A stretch of 64,000 bases of DNA from Paenibacillus lupini (GTDB lineage Bacteria; Bacillota; Bacilli; Paenibacillales; Paenibacillaceae): the NCBI RefSeq assembly GCF_011761355.1, contig NZ_JAASRW010000003.1, positions 248,001-312,000 on the forward strand, written 5' to 3'. Shown one piece after another: positions 45,114-53,414 of the stretch (its first letter is position 1; each line of letters begins with the position of its first letter). Below the pieces are notes generated by a model. The model was not told the DNA's origin and searched no databases. It worked only from the letters and a program-made list of their open reading frames with translations. The position numbers and the translations under genes are program-made.

Positions 45114-45160
45114 AAAAAAGTCGTAGTTCTGTTGCTTAGGCAATAGAACTACGACTTTTG
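45114..45160 (+). terminator. Terminator of the glycerophosphodiester cluster
   Basis: AAAAGTCGTAGTTCT and AGAACTACGACTTTT form a 15-bp perfect stem with a 14-base loop; A and T runs flank it. Confidence 0.9.
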
Positions 45161-45257
45161 GTATTAGAGACTGATAAACACTCACCGGCCTCTTTAACAG
45201 ATTCTGTCATCGTTTTTCAGCGCTCTCCCGCAGGAAGGGCTTCTTCAATGCAACATT

Positions 45258-46127
45258 TTATCGTTCGCAGCTAATCGTCAGATTCGCGTTAAGTGTTCCG
45301 CCGGATTCGAGCATGTAGAGCTCTTCTTGGCGGTTCAATTCGCCGGTCATTGCCATCCATGGCTCGACGCAGACAAATGGCTTGTCCTGTACGGACCAGA
45401 GGACAACGTATTTGAAAACATCATCATACGTCATACGAACACGAGCGCCTTCGATAACCGGGAACGTGATCTCACGTTTCACGGGATCAAGCAGTGTCAC
45501 TGACTCCACCATACCGTCCAAATCAAGCTCGCCGGTGAATGGTTTTTCGACCATATCGTTATAATCCAGGTAGCGAGTCGCATCCGTCTCATAAGCAAGA
45601 CGCTTCGAATCCGTCAAGAAGTAAGGATGGAAGCCCGCATAGAACGGCATCGATGCAACATCGGTCAGGTTGTGGTATTGCTGGCGGATATGAAGCTCAC
45701 CGTTCACCAACGCATAAGTGAAGGTTAATTCAAAATCAAACGGATAGCTGTCTTTTGTCGCTTCACTGCTTTTAAGTACAATCGTGATGGACGCTTCGCC
45801 TTCTGTATTTGTTCCGGCTACTTCCCATACGGAAGTACGTGCTACGCCGTGGTTGGCCATGTCATACGACTTGCCGTCCCAAATATACGTACGATTATCG
45901 AGCTGCCCGCAGATCGGGAACAGGATCGGATTGCCGCCGCGGATATTAGCCGTCGGATGATCGAATGTTGCTTTATCCAGGTAAAAGACTTCGAGTCCAT
46001 TAAGCTGACAGCCGATAACAATACCGCCGCGTTCCGGACATACACGAATACGGGAAGAAGTGCTCTCCTCGATTAGCTCATAAATCTTATATGTATCTGT
46101 ATAACTGTTGACTTGAAACTGGCTCAT
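45258..46127 (-). CDS. Aldose 1-epimerase family protein
   Basis: A 289-residue protein of the galactose mutarotase-like beta-sandwich fold (YeaD/LacX group), interconverting alpha and beta anomers of aldoses or hexose-6-phosphates. Typical segments are GGNPILFPICGQLDNRTY (about 64-81), MANHGVARTSVWEV (about 88-101) with an active-site His, FYAGFHPYFL (about 162-171) with the second His, and CVEPWMAMTGELNR (about 248-261) with the catalytic Glu. TAGGAGGG precedes the ATG. It stands alone on the minus strand, 130 bp ahead of prsA. Confidence 0.87.
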   Translation of the reverse strand: MSQFQVNSYTDTYKIYELIEESTSSRIRVCPERGGIVIGCQLNGLEVFYLDKATFDHPTANIRGGNPILFPICGQLDNRTYIWDGKSYDMANHGVARTSVWEVAGTNTEGEASITIVLKSSEATKDSYPFDFELTFTYALVNGELHIRQQYHNLTDVASMPFYAGFHPYFLTDSKRLAYETDATRYLDYNDMVEKPFTGELDLDGMVESVTLLDPVKREITFPVIEGARVRMTYDDVFKYVVLWSVQDKPFVCVEPWMAMTGELNRQEELYMLESGGTLNANLTISCER

Positions 46128-46177
46128 AAGGCCCTCCTAAATAGTTATTTTCTGATTCCATCATACCACAAAATAAA

Positions 46178-46208
46178 GAAAAGGCTGTCCCGTGAAGGAC
46201 AGCCTTTC
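46178..46208 (-). terminator. Terminator of prsA
   Basis: AAAGGCTGTCC/GGACAGCCTTT stem with a six-base loop, lying directly after the prsA stop on the minus strand and followed there by T-rich sequence. Confidence 0.88.
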
Positions 46209-46211
46209 GTC

Positions 46212-47375
46212 TTACTTCGTTGCGTCAGCAGCAGGGCTAGCTTCAGCGTTTGTTCCTGCATCAGCGCTTGCTTCTGGGGAAGCAGATGCATCAGCTGCTG
46301 CAGCTGGATCCAGCTTGTTCGTGATTTTTGCTTTTGCTTTCAGGTCAGCCAGCCAAGTCGAGGACAGCTCGCTTACTTTTTGTGTAACCAGTTGGTATTT
46401 GATATCTTCTTTCTTGTCTTCAAGCGTAGGTGTTACAGCTGCTTTCTCATCGGTTTTCTTGATGATGTGGTAGCCGTAGCTTGTTTGTACAACGCCGCTC
46501 AGCTCGCCAACTTTAAGGGCAAATGCCGCATCTTCGAATGCAGCTTCCATTGTGCCTTTAGGGAAGAAGTCGAGGTCGCCGCCTTTGTCTTTCGTACCTG
46601 TATCCGTCGATTTCTCTTTAGCCAGCGTTGCGAAATCAGCGCCGCCTTTCAGATCCTTCAGAATAGCTTCAGCTTCTTCCTTCGTAGCTACGAGGATATG
46701 CGAAGCACGGATTTGTGCAGGTGTAGCCATGGACGCTTTATTTTGATCGAAGTACGTTTTGATCTCGTCATCTGTTACTTTCACTTGCGGCTCAAGAATT
46801 TTACGGATTGTCACTTGAGTACCTGCATCTTCACGCAAGCTGTCTTCAGTCATACCGTATTGTGCCAGTGTTTGTTGGAACTCATCTTCGGAACCAAACG
46901 ATTTTTTCAGGTTCGCGATTTCTTTATCGATATCTGCTTCAGTAACCGTTACGTTTGCATCTTTTGCTGCTTGGTCGATCAGTTCTTGCGTGATCATGTT
47001 ATCGAGTGTAGATGTGCCGCCTTGCTTCACTAAGGAATCATACAGCTTGTCCTTCGAAATTTTAACACCGTTAACGGTAGCAACTGCTTCTGTGCCGCCT
47101 CCGAAAGGTGGTTTAATTAATACGATAATAAGCACGATGGCCAAAATCGCCGAAACCGCGATCCAAGCTTTACCGCCGCTGCGGCCGCCTGCTGCCGAGG
47201 CAGGAGTTTGGGAAGTAGGAGCTTGCTCTTTCTCTTCCGCTTCAACCTCATTGTCCTCTGCTGCTTCTACGATTTCATCATTGTTGTCATTCTCATAAGC
47301 GTACTGTACTTCTTTCTCAGCAGCCGTGTCCCGTTCTTCATCTTCTCTTTTGTGCTGCGAGTCTTTGTTTTCCAT
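46212..47375 (-). CDS. prsA: PrsA-like foldase, peptidyl-prolyl cis-trans isomerase
   Basis: A 387-residue extracytoplasmic folding factor. It has an acidic cytoplasmic tail (about 1-68), one membrane helix (AWIAVSAILAIVLIIVLI, about 70-87), a SurA-N-like helical part and a central parvulin domain (about 215-305: IRASHILVATKEEAEAILKDL, GGDLDFFPKGTMEAAFEDAAFAL, TSYGYHIIK). The Ala/Ser/Glu-rich end is low-complexity. Most Firmicute PrsA proteins are lipoproteins; this one lacks a lipobox and is anchored by the helix, with an unusually long acidic N-terminal tail. It helps fold secreted proteins. Confidence 0.85.
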   Translation of the reverse strand: MENKDSQHKREDEERDTAAEKEVQYAYENDNNDEIVEAAEDNEVEAEEKEQAPTSQTPASAAGGRSGGKAWIAVSAILAIVLIIVLIKPPFGGGTEAVATVNGVKISKDKLYDSLVKQGGTSTLDNMITQELIDQAAKDANVTVTEADIDKEIANLKKSFGSEDEFQQTLAQYGMTEDSLREDAGTQVTIRKILEPQVKVTDDEIKTYFDQNKASMATPAQIRASHILVATKEEAEAILKDLKGGADFATLAKEKSTDTGTKDKGGDLDFFPKGTMEAAFEDAAFALKVGELSGVVQTSYGYHIIKKTDEKAAVTPTLEDKKEDIKYQLVTQKVSELSSTWLADLKAKAKITNKLDPAAAADASASPEASADAGTNAEASPAADATK

Positions 47376-47525
47376 TTTTCAATAAAACTCCCTTCGACAA
47401 AAACGAACTATTTTTACAATCTTCACCTACTATAACAAAACAATTCGGGAAAAACCTTAATTCAAAATAAAAATATGTTGCATTCGGCTGCTTTTCGTAT
47501 AATGGTATATGTATACAATATTAGA

Positions 47526-47551
47526 CTTTAGTCACAGAGGTGTGACTAAAG
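47526..47551. promoter_or_regulatory. Perfect hairpin in the leader of the MHYT-GGDEF-EAL gene
   Basis: CTTTAGTCAC-AGAGGT-GTGACTAAAG, ten paired bases, about 26 bp ahead of the chosen TTG start and about 23 bp after TATAAT (47498-47503). It has no T run. It may be an operator or an RNA element near the ribosome site. Confidence 0.5.
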
Positions 47552-47577
47552 AACTAGTGACGAGAGGTGGGGGACGT

Positions 47578-49629
47578 TTGGTCACATTACACGGAGAATA
47601 TAACGGCTGGGTTATACTTCTCTCTTTCATCATCGCTTTATTCGTTTCGTACTCTGCCTTGAATCTAGTGTATAAAATATCCCACTCCAAGGGGAAGGTA
47701 CAGCTGGGCTGGACGCTCGCTGGAGCCTTTGTTATGGGCAGCGGCGTATGGACCATGCATTTCATAGGAATGATGGCCTTTCATATCGGTATCCCGATTA
47801 CATACGACGTTCCTATTACGCTTTTATCGATCATGGCAAGCATAGGTGCTTCCTATGTCGCCTTTTATTTAACGCTGGCAAAAGAAATTAACCGCCTTAA
47901 ACTCCTCTGCGGAGGCTTTGTTATGGGCGCCGGAATCGTTGCTATGCATTATACAGGTATGGCTTCGATGCATTATCCAACAATGTCTATACAATATAAC
48001 CCATATATGTGGATATTATCCGCAGTGATTGCTGTGATTACGTCTTGTGCTGCGCTTTACTTCTTTGTTAATTTCCGGGATGGCAGCAAAGCGGTATGGT
48101 CCAAATGGGCAGCTGCCGCGTTAATGGGCCTTGCCGTATGTGGTATGCATTACACAGGCATGGGAGCTGCATCGTTCTGGTGTGGTGAAATAGCAGCAAA
48201 TGCGATCACGGGAGACATCCCCATTAATCTCTTTCTTCTAATAAGTGTAACCTTGGTTACCTTGCTTATTATGCTCGTTACCTGGATTGCGATCTATCTC
48301 GACCGTACGGTGCTGGAACGAATGGCTTACAGTGATCCGCTTACTGGCCTCGCTAACCGCCATGCGATGAACCGCTATTTTGACAACAGGCTGGACAATG
48401 CCCGGTCTTACGGTTTATTGTTCCTCGATCTGGATCAGTTCAAGATCATTAATGATACGCTTGGTCATGATGTCGGCGATTTACTTGTTCAAGCCGTTGC
48501 GGCAAGGCTGCGGTCTCATGAGAATGAAGGGGCACAAACCTTCCGTCTTGGCGGGGATGAATTCCTGCTCATGACCAAAGGAATGGAATTATCTGAAGTG
48601 GAACAGCTTGCAACGAATATTTTGGAAGATATACGAAAGCCTTATCTGCTTGAAGGCAATGAGCTTTACATAACTGGAAGCATCGGGATTAGTATGTCGC
48701 CAGAGCATGGCCAGGACCGTTCGTCGCTATTGATTGCAGCGGATACGGCGATGTATCAGGCCAAACACCGGGGCAAAAATCAATACTGCCTCTACGATAA
48801 GCAAATGGAGCGGGAGCTTCTGCGTCGTATGGAATTGGAGAAGGATCTGAGAATGGCGCTGGCGAAGGATCAATTTGTCGTCCATTATCAGCCGAAATGG
48901 GACGCGTCATCCAACCGTCCGATCGGGGTGGAAGCTCTGCTGCGATGGAATCATCCTGGCTTTGGCCGTGTTTCTCCTGATGAGTTTATCCCGATCGCTG
49001 AGGAGACTGGACTAATCGTGCCGATCACCCGCTGGGTGCTTGGACAAGCCTGCCGGGACTGCTTTGAATGGAACGAAGGCAGAGAAGTGCCCCTAAGTGT
49101 ATCGGTTAATATGTCTGTTAGTGTTTTTGACAGCAAAAATCTCGAGGACATGGTCGTTTCGGCCCTGCTCCATTCCAGTCTTGAAGGGAAGCTGCTGGAG
49201 CTCGAAATAACAGAGACGATCGTGATGCATAACGTGGAGGATGTGGTTGAACAATTGAAGCCGCTCCGGGAGAGAGGTGTGCTTATCTCTATGGATGACT
49301 TTGGTGCAGGTTATTCCTCCTTAGGCTCGCTTGATCTTATCCCGTTCCAAACGTTAAAAATAGACAAGTTATACATGCAGCAAAGTGAGTCGCCTTCCAA
49401 ACGCGCCATTGTCCACACGATTATTATGCTGGCCAAACAGCTTAATCTGGACGTGATCGCCGAAGGGGTAGAGAATGAGCAGCAAATTGCTTTCCTGCAA
49501 TCCGCTGGATGCAGTATGATGCAGGGGTTTTACTTCAGCAAGCCAATGGCGCGTGCTGATCTGGATCTTTGGTTACAGCAGTCGATGTTCGTAAGTCATC
49601 CTCAAACGTCGCAGAGCATGTTCGGATAA
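47578..49629 (+). CDS. MHYT-GGDEF-EAL membrane c-di-GMP enzyme
   Basis: A 683-residue protein. The MHYT sensor (about 1-235) has seven helices and three metal-site motifs, MHFIGM, MHYTGM and MHYTGM, thought to bind copper and sense oxygen, CO or NO. The GGDEF domain (about 255-410) has an intact RLGGDEF; the EAL domain (about 425-680) has EALLRWNHPG, DDFGAGYSSLG and VIAEGVENEQQ, all catalytic residues. Both cyclase and phosphodiesterase activity are possible. TTG 47578 is chosen: AGGTGG lies seven bases upstream, MVTLHGEYN is the usual MHYT start, and the ATG at 47509 is too close to the -10 box. An HD-GYP gene follows 24 bp later. Confidence 0.9.
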   Translation: MVTLHGEYNGWVILLSFIIALFVSYSALNLVYKISHSKGKVQLGWTLAGAFVMGSGVWTMHFIGMMAFHIGIPITYDVPITLLSIMASIGASYVAFYLTLAKEINRLKLLCGGFVMGAGIVAMHYTGMASMHYPTMSIQYNPYMWILSAVIAVITSCAALYFFVNFRDGSKAVWSKWAAAALMGLAVCGMHYTGMGAASFWCGEIAANAITGDIPINLFLLISVTLVTLLIMLVTWIAIYLDRTVLERMAYSDPLTGLANRHAMNRYFDNRLDNARSYGLLFLDLDQFKIINDTLGHDVGDLLVQAVAARLRSHENEGAQTFRLGGDEFLLMTKGMELSEVEQLATNILEDIRKPYLLEGNELYITGSIGISMSPEHGQDRSSLLIAADTAMYQAKHRGKNQYCLYDKQMERELLRRMELEKDLRMALAKDQFVVHYQPKWDASSNRPIGVEALLRWNHPGFGRVSPDEFIPIAEETGLIVPITRWVLGQACRDCFEWNEGREVPLSVSVNMSVSVFDSKNLEDMVVSALLHSSLEGKLLELEITETIVMHNVEDVVEQLKPLRERGVLISMDDFGAGYSSLGSLDLIPFQTLKIDKLYMQQSESPSKRAIVHTIIMLAKQLNLDVIAEGVENEQQIAFLQSAGCSMMQGFYFSKPMARADLDLWLQQSMFVSHPQTSQSMFG

Positions 49630-49653
49630 CGTAAGCCAAGGAGGGCGCGGAAT

Positions 49654-51075
49654 TTGCAGAGTCAGACGAGAACTTATACTTATCTCATTCTATCGATGGC
49701 GGTCCCACTCATCATTTTTTGTATGCTTAATGCCTATTCTTCATGGGATTATCAGCTTAATTCGCCAAACTTTCACTTTTATGTTGTCAGTACAGTTTCT
49801 GGTGCGGCATTTGCTCTTGCAGTTGCAATCGGGGTTGCAGCTATACGGCTTCGTAATTTGAAAATCAGCTTTTTATCGTTATCTTTTGTATCGTTAGCGG
49901 CCTTATTTATTGTCCATGGGTTATCCACTCCGATGGATGGGATGCCTATGTCTCATTCGTCAGCGGTGCCAAGTAATGCGGCTCAGTTGAGTATTTTACT
50001 GGCTGTATTGTGGCTTTGGATGTCGTCCATGTCGTCTGACCGCCGGATAATTAGCTGGCTCTCTGCGCATCAGCGCTGGCTGCTGCCGATCTGGACCTTA
50101 TCGCTTGGCGCTATCTGTATTGCTCTTTGGTTGTTCTCCGACCAGCTGCCATGGCTTCAGTTAAAAGAAGAGCCGGTTGCGAGATGGTCCGTTTCCTTAC
50201 TAATTACAGGATTAAATCTATGGACGATGTATCGTTATTTGGAGACCTATATGTCTACGCGGTTTCCGCTGCAGCTTGCAATCGTATACAGCTCCGGCTG
50301 GATGATTGCAGCACAGATTATTAATATAACAGGTAAGCTTTGGATGATGAGCTGGTGGATCTATCACTTATTGCTGCTTGCCTCTATTGTCTCGATGATC
50401 GTTGGGATTTACCGGCAGTACCAAAGTGCTGGCTCCTATACGAATTCACTTAAGCAACTTTTCCAGAACAACCCGAAGGAATGGATTCATGGCTATATGT
50501 CACCTGCGGTACACGAGCTGATCCGCACGACGGAATCACGTGATGCTTATACGGCAGGACACAATTACCGTGTGGCGCTATATGCCATTCAGCTGGGGGA
50601 AGAGCTTGGGCTAAGCAGTGACCAGCTGCGTGCTATTGCGCAGGGTGGTGTTGTGCATGACATCGGAAAGATCAGCATCCCTGATCATATCCTGAACAAG
50701 CCAGGCAAGCTGACTCCGGAAGAGCGTCAGGTCATCGAAAAACATCCGGTTACTGGGTTTAACCTTTGCCGCCGGCTGGGCTTTATGCAGGAGGAGCTGA
50801 CCGTCATCCGGTCTCATCATGAACGTTGGGATGGAAGTGGTTACCCTGATGCGCTGAGTGGAGAAAATATTCCGCTGCTGGCCAGAGTAACGGCCGTAGC
50901 CGATGTTTATGACGCATTAACCTCATCCCGTTCCTATCGTGCTGCCTTGTCGCATGAGGAAGCAATGGGGATTATCTGCAAGGAGCGGGGGAAACATTTT
51001 GACCCGTTATGTGTGGATGCACTGGTGCGCATTGCGGGTGAGAAGGGCTGGGCTTTTAAGGCTTCGGCCAGTTGA
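49654..51075 (+). CDS. HD-GYP domain protein, probable c-di-GMP phosphodiesterase
   Basis: A 473-residue protein. The N-terminal part (about 1-265) has about seven membrane helices and no recognised sensor. The HD-GYP domain (about 285-470) has TAGHNYRVA, VVHDIGKISIPDHILNKPGKL and HHERWDGSGYPDALSGENIPL, so the HD pair and the GYP motif are intact. HD-GYP enzymes hydrolyse c-di-GMP to GMP. The start is TTG with AAGGAGGG upstream. It follows the MHYT gene by 24 bp, so synthesis and breakdown of c-di-GMP are encoded together. Confidence 0.88.
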   Translation: MQSQTRTYTYLILSMAVPLIIFCMLNAYSSWDYQLNSPNFHFYVVSTVSGAAFALAVAIGVAAIRLRNLKISFLSLSFVSLAALFIVHGLSTPMDGMPMSHSSAVPSNAAQLSILLAVLWLWMSSMSSDRRIISWLSAHQRWLLPIWTLSLGAICIALWLFSDQLPWLQLKEEPVARWSVSLLITGLNLWTMYRYLETYMSTRFPLQLAIVYSSGWMIAAQIINITGKLWMMSWWIYHLLLLASIVSMIVGIYRQYQSAGSYTNSLKQLFQNNPKEWIHGYMSPAVHELIRTTESRDAYTAGHNYRVALYAIQLGEELGLSSDQLRAIAQGGVVHDIGKISIPDHILNKPGKLTPEERQVIEKHPVTGFNLCRRLGFMQEELTVIRSHHERWDGSGYPDALSGENIPLLARVTAVADVYDALTSSRSYRAALSHEEAMGIICKERGKHFDPLCVDALVRIAGEKGWAFKASAS

Positions 51076-51193
51076 TCGGAGTGAGGGAAGGCATAGGCCG
51101 CATAGCCCGGGTTTATTTCCATAGTTGACGGGTGTATGATAGAGGGGTTATTACATAGAAATTCTTCTGCATAGAAAGGAAGGAATTACACAA

Positions 51194-52183
51194 ATGACAT
51201 ACTTAGCAGACAAATCTCGTTATGAAGGTATGAAATATTTCCGCGTTGGTAAAAGCGGTCTTCGGCTGCCGGCTGTATCGCTTGGCTTATGGCACAACTT
51301 TGGCGGGATTGACCGTCTGGAGAACGGACGTGCAATGATCCACCGTGCTTTTGACCTTGGTATTACTCATTTCGATTTGGCGAACAACTATGGTCCACCG
51401 GCTGGCTCCGCAGAGGAGACTTTCGGGAGAGTACTGAAGCAGGACATGGCTGCGTACCGCGATGAAATGATTATTTCGACTAAAGCGGGTTACTACATGT
51501 GGGAAGGTCCTTACGGCGACTGGGGCTCCCGCAAATATCTGGTCTCCAGCCTTGACCAAAGCTTGAAACGGATGGACCTTGAATATGTAGATATTTTCTA
51601 CCACCATCGTCCAGACCCAGAAACACCACTTGAAGAAACAATGTCCGCGCTTGACCATATCGTGCGTTCGGGCAAAGCCCTTTATGTTGGTCTGTCCAAC
51701 TATAGTGCAGAGCAGACAGCTCAAGCTTCTGCAATCTTGAAGGAGCTTGGTACACCTTGTCTGATTCACCAGCCATCGTACTCGATGTTTAACCGCTGGA
51801 TCGAGAATGGCCTGCAAGATGTACTGGATCAAGAAGGTATCGGCTCTATCGTCTTCTCTCCACTGGCTGGCGGCTTGCTGACGAACCGTTACTTGGACGG
51901 TATTCCTGCAGATTCCCGTGCAGGCGGACCTAGCGTCTTCCTGAACACAAATGCCATTACAGATGAGAAGCTGGGCAAAATCCGCGCATTGAACGAAATC
52001 GCTCAAGGCCGCGGCCAATCCCTCGCTCAAATGGCTCTCGCATGGGTACTTCGCGGCGGCCGTGTAACCACCGCCCTGATCGGCGCAAGCCGCGTCGAGC
52101 AAATCGACGACAACGTTGCGGCTCTCAACCGTCTCGATTTCTCCGAGGACGAGCTGCAGGCTATCGAAACAATCCTGGCGTAG
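51194..52183 (+). CDS. Aldo/keto reductase (YghZ/GpR type)
   Basis: A 329-residue NADPH-dependent reductase. The catalytic tetrad is visible: Asp in THFDLANNYGPPAG with Tyr (about 56-69), Lys in IISTKAG (about 94-100), and His in YVDIFYHHRPDPETP (about 131-145). The C-terminal NADP site has ALIGASRVEQIDDNV. LWHNFGG and the long NYGPPAGSAEE loop are typical of YghZ-like enzymes that reduce glyceraldehyde-3-phosphate or methylglyoxal. AAAGGAAGGAA precedes the ATG. No operon partner. A large hairpin begins just after the stop. Confidence 0.9.
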   Translation: MTYLADKSRYEGMKYFRVGKSGLRLPAVSLGLWHNFGGIDRLENGRAMIHRAFDLGITHFDLANNYGPPAGSAEETFGRVLKQDMAAYRDEMIISTKAGYYMWEGPYGDWGSRKYLVSSLDQSLKRMDLEYVDIFYHHRPDPETPLEETMSALDHIVRSGKALYVGLSNYSAEQTAQASAILKELGTPCLIHQPSYSMFNRWIENGLQDVLDQEGIGSIVFSPLAGGLLTNRYLDGIPADSRAGGPSVFLNTNAITDEKLGKIRALNEIAQGRGQSLAQMALAWVLRGGRVTTALIGASRVEQIDDNVAALNRLDFSEDELQAIETILA

Positions 52184-52185
52184 GG

Positions 52186-52338
52186 AATATCGATGAGCGG
52201 CTTTGAGGGATGTATCTCCTTCCAGTTGCTGTTGTCTGCACATAGTTTGATTGATACTTTAATGGTATCTATGTGCAGACAAAGGCAAGCGCTCCGCTCT
52301 TACAGGAGATACATCTCCTCTTACCTCTCATCGATATT
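52186..52338. repeat. Large nested hairpin element A
   Basis: Three nested perfect inverted repeats: AATATCGATGAG (52186-52197) with 52327-52338, GATGTATCTCCT (52209-52220) with 52304-52315, and TTGTCTGCACATAG (52232-52245) with 52269-52282; the loop holds a smaller GATAC/GTATC stem. The right side includes GGCAAGCGCTCCGCTC. It resembles element B at 53202-53309 in reverse orientation. It starts 3 bp after the aldo/keto reductase stop, so it may also act as its 3' end. Confidence 0.7.
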
Positions 52339-52441
52339 TTTATAAAACAGTAGTGAGGCTGCCATATACTTGGCAGCCTTTTTTATTTCGGGATTGCCGT
52401 TGCACTTTGTACAGCGTACCTCTCCAAGTTGGCCCCCCATT

Positions 52442-52924
52442 ACCATTAATGAGGCAACCTCATTAATTAGTGAAGTAAACCACACTAATACCTCTCCATA
52501 ACTAGCTAGTTTTAAGATTAGTGAGCCAAACCTCATTCTATTCACGTTGTCCCTCACTAAGAGTGAGTCTAGCCTCACTGTTGGCCTAATAGCGAAGTAA
52601 TCAGCTACTTTCACGGCGAAATGCCTCACTAATTAGTGAAGTTGGCTCACTAAGAGTAACACTGGTTCATAGTAGGAGAGTCCGGCTGCATTATTCGTGT
52701 GTTCGGTTGCGCTCCCAATAACCATTAATGAGGCTACCTCATTAATTAGTGAGTTAAACCACACTAATACTTCTCCAAAACTAGCTAGTTATAAGATTAG
52801 TGAGCCAAGCCTCACTCTATTCACGTTGACCCTCACTAAGAGTGAGCCTAGACTCACTGTTGGCCTAAAAGAGAAGTAATTAGCTACTTTAACGGCGAAA
52901 TGCCTCACTAATTGGTGAGGCAGA
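52442..52924. repeat. Palindrome-rich imperfect tandem duplication, period 279 bp
   Basis: Two copies of a unit of about 204 bp (52442-52645 and 52721-52924) align without gaps at an offset of 279. Each is full of CTCACTAA/TTAGTGAG words in both orientations, for example TCACTAATTAGTGA (52626-52639), TCACTAAGAGTGA and CCTCATTAATTAGTGA. No gene is supported in 52184-53414. Confidence 0.75.
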
Positions 52925-53109
52925 CTCATAGTTGGTGTGTTAGTTAAGTAGATTGCTGTGATGGTGGATTTATTGCAACGTGGCAGGTAAGAGATAACGG
53001 TTGCTGGAGCTAATAGTTGTCAGTACCGTCGTTGAGTAGATAATGTTTTGATAAGGTTGGCTTGGTTTTGCGTAGATTTGGGTGTTGTCAATTCAAGGCA
53101 GACTCATAG

Positions 53110-53168
53110 CCTTCAAAGGTTTTGAAGGTTTTGGCTGTAAGCCGCCAAGGAACGGAGGCGGCTTATTT
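53110..53168 (+). other. Two adjacent short hairpins in the gene-free region
   Basis: CCTTCAAA-GGT-TTTGAAGG (53110-53128) and AAGCCGCC/GGCGGCTT (53139-53146 with 53157-53164), the first followed by GTTTTGG and the second by ATTTA. Terminator-like, but no plus-strand gene ends here. Confidence 0.5.
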
Positions 53169-53201
53169 ATGTTCCCCAAAGAATCGAGGACGATTGGAGG
53201 C

Positions 53202-53309
53202 GAATGTATCTCCTGGAGGAGCGGAGCGCCTGCCTTTGTGTACACTTTGCCACCATTGAATACTGTTCAAGCAAAGTGTACACAACAGCAGCCGGAAGGA
53301 GATACATTC
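53202..53309. repeat. Large nested hairpin element B, inverted relative of element A
   Basis: GAATGTATCTCCT (53202-53214) pairs with AGGAGATACATTC (53297-53309), and TTGTGTACACTTTGC (53236-53250) pairs with GCAAAGTGTACACAA (53271-53285). The side arm GAGCGGAGCGCCTGCC is the reverse complement of the matching arm of element A with few changes. It ends about 105 bp before the hybrid kinase gene. Confidence 0.7.
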
Positions 53310-53414
53310 CCGCAATGAGCCAACCGATCCTAATAAGCACCCGCAAATCGTCTATCGATATCGCCCCCTCCTGACGATATAATACATGTAGATTTACTAG
53401 GAGGGATCACTCGT

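Noticed and set aside
46113-47033. Long plus-strand open frame of about 300 codons opposite prsA
   Set aside because: It lies wholly antisense to the well-supported PrsA parvulin gene and the epimerase start, is Cys/Phe-rich low-quality sequence, and has no ribosome site.
51287-52243. Minus-strand open frame of about 318 codons opposite the aldo/keto reductase
   Set aside because: Shadow of a highly conserved reductase; no recognisable motifs on this strand.
52442-52924. CRISPR array or plasmid-type origin
   Set aside because: Only two long units with a 279-bp period; no Rep or Cas genes nearby. An iteron-like role cannot be supported.
53082-53318. 78-codon frame across hairpin element B
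   Set aside because: Runs through inverted-repeat arms with no ribosome site or family match.
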